From Phoronis australis (taxonomy: Eukaryota > Phoronida > Phoronidae), in contig NMRA01000712.1 of the NCBI GenBank assembly GCA_002633005.1, positions 136,602-188,053 of the forward strand: DNA of 51,452 nucleotides. The letters are read 5' to 3'. This document shows, one piece after another, positions 42,793 through 51,452 of this stretch. Both the position numbers and the translations under genes were made by a program. Position 1 is the first letter of the stretch. Each line of letters starts with the position of its first letter. Under the pieces are notes generated by a model, which made no database searches, was not told the origin of the DNA, and saw only the letters and a list, made by a program, of their open reading frames with translations.

Positions 42793-45518
42793 GTACAGTA
42801 AAACTCGCACAAGTCGGACACGCATAAGTCGGGTCTTCAGAGTTCCGCGGTACGGTTGTTATAGTTTGTGTTTGGTCCTTCAGACGAGTCAGCGTCGTCA
42901 TACTCGAATAAAATCACAAATCCGTCAGTTCGCACCTTTACCTTCAACTCCATGGGTTGCATGACATTTCAAGTTCCTTTCTCCGTTGACCCACGAATCA
43001 TTCGTGTTCTCGATGACGGTGAAATGTTGTAACTACGTACGCCAGAGCCAGAGCATAAATACTAGTTACGCATAAACTGCAAATTTGTGTCTACCAGTTA
43101 GGGTAAAATTAGTAATTCCACGACAATCTCACTATCCGATTGGATCCGACTTACGCGTGGCGCTGTTAATATCGCATTCCTGAAAATAGAGAAACATTAG
43201 TACAGTCAATTTAAAAGTTTGTCGAAAAGTTCAAACATAAACAAAATACAGACGTCCTTGATTATCTACTGTGTGATTTTGGTACTGTAACATATATTAA
43301 AGGCTGACATGGAGTGTACTCCAATTATACATTTAATGCTGTTTTGGTGATTTGACACTGAAGTCAAGTGACCTGTTGCACGAAACAGACAGGGACTCAA
43401 CTAAGTTCCCTAAATCTACTGGATATTTTTGGACTTCTGAAAAACACTGGTTGTTCTTTCTTATGATGTTTTACTGAGTTTCGTTTGACTGAGTCCGTGT
43501 TTGGATTTGATAGAAATCGAGATTGAAATTTATGTTGAATTCTCAAAATTATTGAAAACTAAGTCCCTATTTATTATCGTTGAACTAATGTCTCAGTTTT
43601 TAGTTATATAATTAGGAAATGTACTTGATCTAAGAAGAGTTAATACTGATGAAGATAAACTGATAGAAAAAAATGCATATGTTAGTAAAGAACGACACTA
43701 ACACGCAGAAGATTTAGGGAACTTAGCCGAGTCCTTATTTGGAACCGTTTCATGCAATCGGATGAGGTAGACGTTGTATTTGTAAACGTCCCTGACGGAC
43801 CTAGGGTTTCACGAGAGTGGCCGACCGCAGTCCTCAAGAGACACGTTCCCGTTAGATTGTTTAAAACCAGTATGTCGTGTTGTTTTCGACCAAGCCTGGA
43901 GAGTGAATGCCTCCTATTAAATTTGTGTGTGTTTATTTCTGTTGAATTCCATTTCAGCTGCATCGTATGGTGATTTTGTAAGGGATATTCTCAAGTCGTC
44001 AGGGTATGGATTTCAACCCCCTGATCGGTTAGAATGTCGATATGCTGTGTACGACTATGAATTCAAGATAGGGCAATCAACGAAAAGTAAGCTGGTCTTT
44101 ATTACGTGGTAAGTAACATGTAGTCGCTGGAGCATTATTCGTCTGCTGAGTTTTTAAAGCAAATTAAAAAATTAAGTACCCTTGAAATTATTAACCTAGT
44201 AGGTATTTTATTTCACACACTCTACAAATCATGTTCTAATACAAGTTTTAACTTGTAAGTTGGCTACTGGAATAGGATGTGTTCGTGCGTTTCATGCGCC
44301 TGTGCACGAAATGAAGCATTTATTTTCAAAGAAAATTCCCAGTCAAGCGTTTCGCATCTTGGCACGTGCTCCCGGAGATATGTAAGGGCAAGCGACTGTC
44401 TCTTACATATGTCCTTGTCTTGCACCGAGTTTTCCCTGCGTATTTTGTTAATTCTTAAGACTGCCTTTCCATTAGATGATTAGTGTTAAACAAAATACAC
44501 ATCAATGTCTGGCACAAACAAGTCAAATTCCGCTCACACGTTATTATAAAATCTTTAGGTTATTCTTGTATTTCATGTACAGGCAGGTGCACCTAAGTAC
44601 TAATAACGGATATGTACCCAACTATAGATGTAGGCGCATGGTCGTAAATTCGGGCACGTAAGGTAGATAATCTTTCTCACAAATCGCATCTCATGTGCAC
44701 CTACTTAGGCCATTCGCCTATGTCCAAAGTACTTGTTTTCTTAAAAAACTTATTTTGCTCAAGTAAGCATATGCACCTAAGCTTCACTCATGGGCGGAGG
44801 TTGGTGTTCATTGGACCACTGAACCAGATTTTATTTTGTGCGTGTCTATTCTTGCCATTTTCCATTTAATCTAAAGTAAAACACATCAATAGCTACCACA
44901 TTGTTATGGTCAATGATAAGTCATCCTCCACTGGTGTTCCAGCTTAAAACTCCCTTAGTTGTACGCACGGTAATAGTGCTTATCACTCCTAGACATGACT
45001 CGTGAATACAACTTCTTGTCCACGGGATGTATGTCTGTATTCATGTAGTGCAAATTGTTCTTAGAGTATTTGTGAGTCACAATATTCAGCATATTACAGT
45101 ATATGTGGTGCTCCTGGGAATAGGATTGTGTTCATGAGGTGGAGGAGCTTGAGAAAGAGTGTCTAGCTTGTAGGAAATCGAAAGTGATTCGTTCATTGCC
45201 TGATTTATTGTTGAGTGGGTACAATACTAGCATTGACGTAAACGTGCCTACCAACACATGTGCTTTAGATGTTCCTTGATCTAGAACTTCTGAGAATTGG
45301 ATAATTTTGCGTGCAATTTGCTTTTATACTTTACAAAATTTTGAAGGAATCCTGAAATGGCTCCAATCAAGCAGAAATTGGCTTACTCAAGCGGCAAAGC
45401 CGCTTTGATTAAAGAGTTGAATGGAGTTCAGAAAGAGATGCAAGCGTGTGACGAAGACGAATTGACGGAAGGATGTATTCTTGAGAAATGTATGGAACAA
45501 ATGTCAGCCAGTCTATGA
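42654..45518 (+). CDS. ADF/cofilin gene C
   Basis: Exons 42654-42792, 43958-44108 and 45347-45518 join in phases 0/1, 1/2 and 2/stop. With a start-codon exon the protein is 154 aa. It is a single ADF-homology domain: TVCGVTIRPDCVSEFEDLK, RYIIYSI, the core CRYAVYDYEFKIG and KLVFITW, W-N-P at 98-100, and the actin-binding helix APIKQKLAYSSGKAALIKEL. The C-terminal extension is acidic then Met/Cys-rich (CILEKCMEQMSASL). The actin-binding features are intact, but residue 3 is Val and the usual S-G-V is C-G-V, so the Ser3 phosphorylation switch seems lost. It probably remodels actin filaments as B does but with different control. Its start-codon exon was not identified; a shared first exon with B is possible. 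Confidence 0.91.
42793..43957 (+). other. Gene C intron 2
   Basis: No exon or repeat with a second copy. ORFs that overlap the exon 3 boundary are shadows. Confidence 0.4.
43958..44108 (+). CDS. Gene C exon 3
   Basis: The acceptor ccatttcag ends at 43957 and the donor is gtaagt at 44109. The exon is 151 nt, phase 1 to 2. It encodes ASYGDFVRDILKSSGYG to LVFIT and splits Trp TG|G. Confidence 0.92.
44109..45346 (+). other. Gene C intron 3
   Basis: Nothing beyond AT-rich sequence is supported. Confidence 0.4.
45347..45518 (+). CDS. Gene C exon 4
   Basis: The acceptor ttttgaag ends at 45346 with a weak pyrimidine tract. The exon is 172 nt and encodes NPEMAPIKQKLAYSSGKAAL to EQMSASL and TGA at 45516-45518. 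Confidence 0.92.
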
Positions 45519-46048
45519 ACTTTTTCGTTGTTAGTTCCAGTTTACTTCTGTTTTTGTAATAGTGCCATAAATTGCTGTCAACTTTTTGATCTGGTGATCG
45601 GAAAAGAATTTTCGATGAATTATTGAGTTCTAAGATCTGCTTGAATAGAGTGATGTCATGGTTTTGAAGTTGCTGTTTTTGTTTGTTGACCACGAAGTTC
45701 AAGATTTGTCTGGGGATGGAACTGGGGATGATTTCCATTTATTTTGTGTGCCTTGACACAATCGTTTAAAAGCATGAATTGACCTATCGCAAGCTCCGCC
45801 TTCTTGCGAAAAGTCGACAAACAACAAGTTTTACCCGACAACGTGTTGTTTGTCGGGTAAATGGCGGCTTGGAAACGAAGGTGTGTCAAGAATGCTGCGG
45901 TCTGATATGTCAGTTAATTCGTCACTCAAAATCCTGGCGTTAGGTATATTGCAATCCATTTTATCTGATCACGCCACAGGTAGAATTTAACGTGTAATAG
46001 CGCCATAAAAATGATTTGGAGAGGTTTACCTCAAATATTAATTCCTTA
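45519..46048 (+). other. Gene C 3' flank
   Basis: Probably the 3' UTR of gene C. No canonical AATAAA was found in the first 2 kb. A 12-bp perfect hairpin lies at 45830-45861. Confidence 0.4.
45830..45861. repeat. Perfect 12-bp hairpin in the gene C 3' flank
   Basis: TTTACCCGACAA (45830-45841) and TTGTCGGGTAAA (45850-45861) enclose an 8-nt loop. About 310 nt after the gene C stop. It may be an RNA hairpin in the 3' UTR or the remnant of inverted transposon ends; it is not the histone-type stem-loop. Confidence 0.7.
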
Positions 46049-46250
46049 GGGCGTAATTTAATTATTTAGGTGCGTAATTGACGCCGTTAAAAGTTAATTT
46101 GCGCCACAAATAATTAATTTACACGTCATTAAAGTTGGTTTACGCCGTAAATCATTAGTTTATACCGTTAAAAGTTAATTTACACCGTAAAGATTTAGTT
46201 TCCGCGGGTAAAATTTTAGTCACGCGATTAACAATAATTAACTTACGCAC
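46049..46250 (+). repeat. Degenerate tandem repeat of about 20-25 bp
   Basis: About eight successive variants of AGTTTACGCCGTTAAAAGTT (GTTAATTTGCGCC, AATTTACACGTCATTAAA, GGTTTACGCCGTAAATC, AGTTTATACCGTTAAAA, GTTAATTTACACCGTAAAG, AGTTTCCGCGGGTAAAA, AGTCACGCGATTAAC). AT-rich with a CG-containing core in each unit. Confidence 0.75.
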
Positions 46251-47955
46251 CCATTTAGCTAATGATAGCGTAGCACCGGCAATAATCCTAGCTACGTCGT
46301 TGACACTGGTATGATCTGTTATTGCTGCAGTCGCATGTTTTCAAGACATATATCAACTTCTAATTAATCGGAATGTCGAGTGTTACTTCACAATGAACGA
46401 GAAGCCAGGTTAATCATCCTTTGACGCTGCTACTTTTCGCAGTACTGGGGACGAATGGGTTTCTTCAACTTACCCAATTTCAGTGGTTCATAAAACGATC
46501 TCTGTGTGCAGATTAAAGAAATGTACTGTAGGAACTGTGTAAACTTTGTTCAGTTGTTCAGATTTTGATAAACGGAGAACATCATTTTACAATATTGAAC
46601 ATTTGTTTGTCAAATGGCAACAGTTGTTCATACCCTAGATCTTATCTTTCAGCTACACACGTGCGTAAAGCAAAATTCACGAAACACATACTTTAGCAAC
46701 ACGTGTATTTTACTACTGAAAAGGGTCTCTTAGCGTAATTCCACTCGCACTGATCTCAGAAATTTCTGCGTTTTGGTCGACAATATATATAACACGAGCT
46801 TTGTCGTTTTCCTATTTCACGCGCTGTGAAGATCCAAAATGTTAACGACTGCATAGTGACGGTTTGGAGGGAACGTTTTTGCGGATCCAAATTGTCGAAA
46901 TTTGCTCATCCAACACAGCTTCTGCGTGTGGCAATTTAGGTTTGCACGGAGCCCATTTCGCGATGAAACGCCGCTAGTCGTAGCCCGGTTTAGCAAACAC
47001 CACCAAACGTTTGTTTGCAGCAACACCAAACCACACTATTCGTGCGCTAACTTTGGTCATACAGAAATCGCAATCTTCAAACTGGCAGTCGAAGCAATCA
47101 ACGAATTATATTCGGTCTATTCTTTTATCATATAGTTCGGAATGCCAACTCGCCCCGTAATGTGAACTAAAACAATTATGGTTTCTAAGATAGTTCTGAA
47201 TGAGGCTTTAGGCCGCGGACAAATGAAAATACAGAAAATTCAAGTTTCCTGATTAAAATGCTCAATCGGTGCCGTTTGACAGGAATTTTAATTTAAAAAT
47301 GTACGAAGTTGACACACGAAATTTAGCTTAGGCAACACTTCAACAATGCTCTAATCTTTTCTATTGAAATCGATTTTAGTACACTGCCCTTGCTTCTATT
47401 TTCGCAAAAATCAGCGGAGCCTGTGAACGAGGCCTCTCTAGGGCCACATTAACGGGTGCTGATGGAATCACGAGGGGAATTCCGTCTTCTACTTTTTAAA
47501 ACCTAAAAGTCCATCGTACACGAGATGAACCTCCACAATGCGTGTGAATACCTAAAACCCGATTGCGTTCCTATAAGTCATTGACTTTTTGTAATACGGT
47601 TTATTTGTCATGCTTCTGATTATGGTAGTGGTCGATAATTTCGATTTTGTCGACACCTTTTGACCGTGTCGGTCTTTACGTCTCGTCAGCACCGACATTC
47701 TCGGTTTTACACGGAAAACATCTAATGTGAAACCTGTTTCGAAACTGTAGCTTATGCGGGAACGGTATGCAAAACGATTGTTTTATCGATCAATGCGGTA
47801 TACACCGTGAACACCGAAGCGACTTTTCAAAGGAAATTATGCCTAAAGGAGTGGAAACGTGTCTCATTTGTGCTAGTCAGAACGCGCACAACCGTTCATT
47901 GGAAGGGAACAGAAATTGCACCTAAGACTTAAATTAATTTTGCGCACTAGTAAGA
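46251..47955. other. Spacer upstream of the PAN/lectin gene
   Basis: No exon recognised. A TATATATAA near 46780 is too far from the gene start to assign. The promoter of the PAN/lectin gene should be in the right part but no clear element was found. Confidence 0.35.
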
Positions 47956-48298
47956 ATGAAATCTACGGGTGTGTCTGGTGCAGACTTTCTTATAACTTTG
48001 TGCTTTTTCTTGAGACTTGTAGCGGCTATGAAATTCACGGGTGAACCTTTTTCGTTTGGAATTTTTTGCAAGTTGGAAAACACGCGTTTGGTTAAACGGC
48101 GCATTGAAACACTCCGCACGCCGTCAGTTAGTGACTGCGCCTTTGCTTGCATTGATACTGTCAATTGCTTGTCTTACAATTTCGCGTATCCTGGTGATAT
48201 TTGCGAGTTGAATAATGGCACAGGCGACCCGTTGGTGACACAAGTTGGTTTCAGTTACTTTGCTGTGTGTTCCAGAGCATCTGCGGATTCGACGAGAG
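47956..48298 (+). CDS. PAN/lectin gene exon 1
   Basis: The first ATG after an upstream TAG, with A at -3; donor gtaggt at 48299. A later gtaaag (48303) would give an immediate stop with exon 2, so the earlier donor is chosen. It carries the signal peptide and the whole PAN domain. Confidence 0.78.
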
Positions 48299-49575
48299 GT
48301 AGGTAAAGCTTCCATGTATTTAGTGGGATGTCTTACAACTATGATCGAAGAGTTATGCCTACATGTCTTTCGAACGATCAATTGTTTGCTTGCGGCGACA
48401 TTGTGTAAGCCTATACCGACCGTTGCTAAAGTAAACCCTGTGAGTTACATTAGAAATTGGCGCTCTCATTCATTGGCGCCAATCTTCCAAGTTAAAAGCA
48501 GGAATCGACTAAAAAAATTCCCCATGTCACAGATTGGACATTGAAGGCCTTGTTGGGTGTTTTTTTCCCAACGTTCCCTTGTAATTCGCTACAAGCGTAG
48601 GTCCAGCTTGCTTGCCAACGTTCAGCAGACTTTGAAGGGAGTTTTCGAAATTTCCTCCAAACTTTTGACATGGGCGGCGCACCATAGGGGGCTGTTGGGG
48701 GGGGGGTTGGGCTACAGCCCCCAACTTTTTTCATTGCTAGGCCGCACATGGTCTATAGGCGGTGCACCACAGGGGGGCTAAAAGGGCTTTAGCCCCCCAA
48801 CTTTTTTCAGTGCTGCGCAGCCCATGTAATTGAGGGTTGTCGAGCGTTGCACAACATTATATTGATTCAGAGAACTGCATAGAAAAGTCGTTTTTAGTAT
48901 GTGTAAATAGGTCAAAACGGGTTTGATGCCCTTTTAAGTATAGAGATCACAGGCCAAAAATTCCCAGACGCGTTTATGTAAACTGGCAAAAAATGCTCCC
49001 TAATATATGATTACGATTCATTTTCTTTGGTTGGAAATTATAGTAGCAAGAACACAGGTGGTGCGCTGTGAGTAGTTTAGGAACAAACTTCTGGTGGGTG
49101 AGGTGAACCTGAACTGCAAGTGGGTGGATTCCTTAAGCGNATCAAAGTTAACTATACGAACAATAATAACAAATACATAAATAACTAAAATTAAAACACA
49201 AGTAACGAACAAGCACTTGGCGAAATGAACAAAATGAAAAAGATATCAGCCACAAAAGTAATTATTTCAGGGTCAACAAGACATTTGTTTTCAAATTGAA
49301 TGTCGCTTCCAGAGTCACCAATTACGAATCGCCGTTTACTTATTGATTCTTAATGAAAAGCCGTGTGGTTATTTCAGCGTTTAAATGCCCTGTCGATGAT
49401 TGGGACAACGATTCAAACAATTGGTGCCTTCGCTTATACGTCGACCCGAATGCCCATAATATGTCTGAATGGAGCGAGGCACAGATGCTGTGCCTCCGCG
49501 ATGCCCAACCGGGCCTGGCGTGTCCCAGTACAAAGGAACGATACGACATTCTTACGGAGTTCTTGACAATCCAAG
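47956..49575 (+). CDS. Secreted PAN/apple plus C-type-lectin-like protein, 5' part
   Basis: Exon 1 (47956-48298) and exon 2 (49378-49575) join in phase 1 and leave in phase 1, giving 180 residues of an unfinished protein. Residues 1-24 (MKSTGVSGADFLITLCFF to LRLVAA) look like a signal peptide. Residues 35-106 form a PAN/apple domain with Cys at 38, 61, 65, 71, 83 and 105 and the typical CLSYNF and CELN stretches. The pattern predicts 38-105, 61-83 and 65-71 disulphides. Exon 2 begins a C-type lectin-like domain: CPVDDW, WCLRLY, W-S-E-A-Q-x-x-C, then a region like the usual E-x-x-FL (TEFLTIQ). The remaining lectin exons are not in the window. Such proteins are extracellular, binding glycans or proteins, often in immunity or adhesion. 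The exact family is not known to me. Confidence 0.75.
48490..48962 (+). repeat. Dispersed repeat, copy 2 (in the PAN/lectin intron)
   Basis: Same family as 33.21-33.66 kb, in the same orientation. This copy lacks the MITE found there but is itself interrupted by two units of the G/C-rich palindromic element (48673-48825). Confidence 0.78.
48673..48825 (+). repeat. Two tandem units of the G/C-rich palindromic element
   Basis: Unit 1 (about 48673-48753) has GGCGGCGCACCATAGGGGGC, then CAGCCCCCAACTTTTTTCAT. Unit 2 (about 48759-48825) has GGCGGTGCACCACAGGGGGG, then TAGCCCCCCAACTTTTTTCA and GTGCTGCGC. Both match the right arm of the 5.57 kb element. Confidence 0.78.
48963..49377 (+). other. Rest of the PAN/lectin intron 1
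   Basis: AT-rich sequence with one ambiguous base (49140). No feature is supported. Confidence 0.35.
49378..49575 (+). CDS. PAN/lectin gene exon 2
   Basis: The acceptor atttcag ends at 49377 and the donor is gtaaga at 49576. The exon is 198 nt and symmetric (phase 1-1), as is common for shuffled extracellular domains. It holds the N-terminal part of the lectin domain, with Cys at 118, 131, 153 and 163. Confidence 0.75.
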
Positions 49576-49730
49576 GTAAGAACCGGATTGTTAAATATGT
49601 ATCCAATGCCATCCACTTCATGTTTGAAAGTAATATGTATGTTTTGTAGGCCCTATTTACCGCAACCCACCCCAGCACACCGCACCACACCACTTCTTAC
49701 AACATGAATGCATACAAGGAAGCAACATAC

Positions 49731-49865
49731 GGGGAAATCTATTTGATCGACGGGGTTCCTGAATGGCAGCGAGTCATCACATTCTACAACAGTCTTTAAC
49801 AACTCCTCACACTGCTCCCTCCAAGAGATGGCGCTATCACTACTCGATTCATTCCTGCTTCGTCT
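49731..49865 (-). CDS. BRWD/PHIP exon c (start of bromodomain 2)
   Basis: On the minus strand, acceptor ggctgttgttacag and donor gtatgt. 135 nt, 45 codons, phase 0 to 0, starting RRSRNESSSDSAISW and ending DQIDFP. It lies 155 bp from the plus-strand PAN/lectin exon 2. Confidence 0.82.
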
Positions 49866-50937
49866 CTGTAACAACAGCCATGTAAATGTAACAGGACCTC
49901 GCACCACGACAGAATAGTAGTTGCACACGGCTGCTTTCATTATACCCATGTTCAATTGTTAGCACACATCTTACATATATAAATCCACCTGCTACTGACA
50001 GACACATAAAAAACTGCTACTGCCACTCTCCCCCTGTTGTTCATCCAACAAACAACAATCCCCCAAGTGTGGTATGGTAGTTCTTCACCTGTTTAGCATG
50101 CCGTAACACAACGGACAAGTGATATTTTATTTTGCAATATTTGTTAACAAAAACAAAGAACTAAAATTTTCTTAGTATAATATTTGCTTGGTTTAGTTAA
50201 TATGTAAATGTCAAAAGAAAACATTTTGCAAAGTTTCCATTATCTGATCCAACATGGTCAGCCTTTAAAAAATAAAAAAAACATAAAACTTTGACTATTA
50301 TTTTTGTGTGCAACAAGAGAAGAATTGTCATAGTCAAGCCAAGAAATTAAAATCGACCGTGTGCACAATCCAGTGATAACTCACCTCTCTCTGTTGTGAT
50401 GTTGAGGGTCCTTTATCCTCCCCATCTACCTCCATACCATCAGACGCTTCGACATATGCTGCATGCACGTCTGTCAACTCAGGCTCACTGATAAAGACAA
50501 CAGGGGGCAGGCTGACAATTTACAAACATCATTAATTCAAGACCACAACTACAAGGGGCAGGCAGACACTTTACTAACATCATTATTTCAAGACCACAAC
50601 TTAAGGCCACCAAACTCAGCCCAAGACTTACTAAACAGTCTCATTGCAAAAATGGTAATGAATGGTGAATATTTTGACATGGACATTATTTTATTTGTAA
50701 ACATTAATTATTACCCTCCAAATGAGTCCTGAGTCCATTCATTAATCATTATTTGATTGTTCCTTTTAAAAAATAAAACCAGTCAAGTTTTCAACAAGCA
50801 TTCAGTGATACCTGATAAACCTGAGGAGGATGTCAGTAATGATGTGGGCCCACTTGACAATGGGTGCACTGGCCTGGTTGAACTTCTCAGTATTACTACT
50901 GATGTGCCTCACGTCAAACTGTAGTGCTGTCACTCGC
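49731..50937 (-). CDS. BRWD/PHIP-family bromodomain protein, internal exons
   Basis: Three minus-strand exons in transcript order: 50937-50812, 50487-50385, 49865-49731. They join in consistent frame (phases 2/2, 2/0, 0/0). Exon a reads RVTALQFDVRHISSNTEKFN, then PIVKWAHIITDILLRFI, the last helices of a bromodomain with the Asn-x-x-x-Phe-Asn signature. Exon b is an acidic linker (DVHAAYVEASDGMEVDGEDK). Exon c reads WREQCEELLKTVVECDDSLP, then FRNPVDQIDFP, the opening of a second bromodomain as in BRWD1/BRWD3/PHIP (W-K-K-Q-C-x-x-L-L and P-F-R-x-P-V-D). These are nuclear proteins with N-terminal WD repeats and two bromodomains; BRWD/PHIP members read acetylated or methylated chromatin and some act with CRL4 ubiquitin ligase. 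The WD part lies right of the window. The rest of bromodomain 2 should lie to the left but was not found. Confidence 0.82.
49866..50384 (-). other. BRWD/PHIP intron between exons b and c
   Basis: AT-rich intron. No lectin-domain exon of the plus-strand gene was found in it. Confidence 0.45.
50385..50487 (-). CDS. BRWD/PHIP exon b (acidic linker)
   Basis: On the minus strand, acceptor tgttgtctttatcag and donor gtgagt. 103 nt, phase 2 to 0, encoding about 35 residues rich in Glu, Asp and Ser. The call rests on splice sites, matching phase and linker composition. Confidence 0.68.
50504..50608. repeat. 51-bp tandem duplication
   Basis: Two copies of GGGGCAGGCTGACAATTTAC with CATCATTAATTCAAGACCAC, period about 51 bp and about 88% alike. 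It lies in the intron upstream of BRWD/PHIP exon b, within 20 bp of its acceptor. The plus-strand repeat peptide (GQADNLQTSLIQDHN / GQADTLLTSLFQDHN) is a by-product. Confidence 0.85.
50812..50937 (-). CDS. BRWD/PHIP exon a (end of bromodomain 1)
   Basis: On the minus strand, acceptor accctcccacag and donor gtatca. 126 nt, phase 2 to 2. A second possible donor (gtttat) nine bases earlier is less like the consensus. Confidence 0.8.
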
Positions 50938-51364
50938 CTGTGGGAGGGTAATAGTGGTATTAGCAAGATGAACTGTTGTCTGATGCAGCAAATAAGTTGA
51001 GGTTTGTGCAGTCTCATGTAAACAACATTGAAAGTTTGTATAGACTTGTCACTAACTTTGCCAACAGCATCACAAACACACTTTTTGTCTTGTGCCCCTT
51101 CCCCGAGTCCAAAGTTTGCTTTTCATAGGTAGGGCCCTCAATCCCTCAATTTTGGGACCGAATATCAGCCCTATTAAAAAAATATTGAAAAATCACACAA
51201 AATTCCCCTCACGAGGCCCAAAAATTCCCCTCAAGTGATTGAAAATTTCCCCTCAAGGTTTGAATCACTTGTAATCCACACAGGTGAAAATTTGAAAGAG
51301 TGCAAAATATTTGGCTACTTGAGGCAGAGCCTACAAGGGCTTGCAACTAGGTGGATGTAGATTT
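50938..51364. other. BRWD/PHIP intron upstream of exon a
   Basis: It contains a short tandem motif AAATTCCCCTCA (three to four variants, about 51195-51262). No exon is recognised. Confidence 0.4.
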
Positions 51365-51452
51365 CCCCCGCCACCAGAAACAAGAGCAACGCAGAGCGTT
51401 GAAATGCGCCCACAATTGCACCGCATACGGTATCCTTCTAGGGTTGTTTATT
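51365..51452 (-). repeat. Terminal fragment of the CTAGTGGC-family repeat
   Basis: On the minus strand, AATAAACAACCCTAGAAGGA, GGTGCAATTGTGGGCGCATT and TCAACGCTCTGCGTTGCTCT match the right ends of the copies at 18.57-18.65 and 24.81-24.88 kb. It runs off the window edge. Confidence 0.75.

Noticed and set aside
1-51452. CRISPR array, rRNA, prokaryotic operon or phage
   Set aside because: No regularly spaced identical repeats with unique spacers, no rRNA-like sequence and no dense coding. The exon-intron structure shows animal nuclear DNA.

Overview
The window is nuclear DNA from an invertebrate animal. Genes are split by long AT-rich introns with GT-AG splice sites, coding density is very low, and many families of decayed repeats lie between and inside the genes. 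Protein similarities (HDHD2, ADF/cofilin, BRWD/PHIP, a PAN plus C-type-lectin protein, a THAP transposase relic) point to a metazoan, perhaps an invertebrate deuterostome such as a hemichordate, cephalochordate or echinoderm. The species cannot be fixed from the sequence alone.

Layout, left to right. 1-0.12 kb is a GA-rich minisatellite. 0.5-1.9 kb holds the last two coding exons of an HDHD2-like HAD-family phosphatase (+). 1.9-7.2 kb is repeats, including a roughly 280-bp satellite in four units. 7.2-45.5 kb is a head-to-tail cluster of three ADF/cofilin genes on the + strand (called A, B and C here). Each keeps the same intron phases: a first exon holding only the start codon (found for A, uncertain for B, not found for C), then coding exons of phase 0/1, 1/2 and 2/stop. 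A is strongly diverged; B and C look like functional actin-binding proteins. Their introns and spacers carry a 650-bp foldback, two tRNA-derived SINE-like copies, two long copies of a repeat built on a short recurring 'CTAGTGGC' phrase, a complete Kolobok-like DNA transposon relic with long inverted ends and a broken THAP gene, and several small palindromic elements.

48.0-49.6 kb encodes the 5' end of a secreted protein with a signal peptide, a PAN/apple domain and the start of a C-type lectin domain (+). 49.7-50.9 kb holds three exons of a bromodomain protein of the BRWD/PHIP family on the minus strand: the end of bromodomain 1, an acidic linker and the start of bromodomain 2. The rest of each of these last two genes would have to pass across the other, so they interleave on opposite strands, or one is broken, or the assembly joins unrelated sequence.

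The cofilin cluster is the functional core: three proteins that would bind and remodel actin filaments, differing at the N-terminal phospho-switch and in the actin-binding region. I found no CRISPR array, rRNA, intact tRNA gene or prokaryotic operon. No clearly new system is proven. The most unusual items are the diverging cofilin trio, the interleaved PAN-lectin and BRWD/PHIP genes, and the Kolobok relic.
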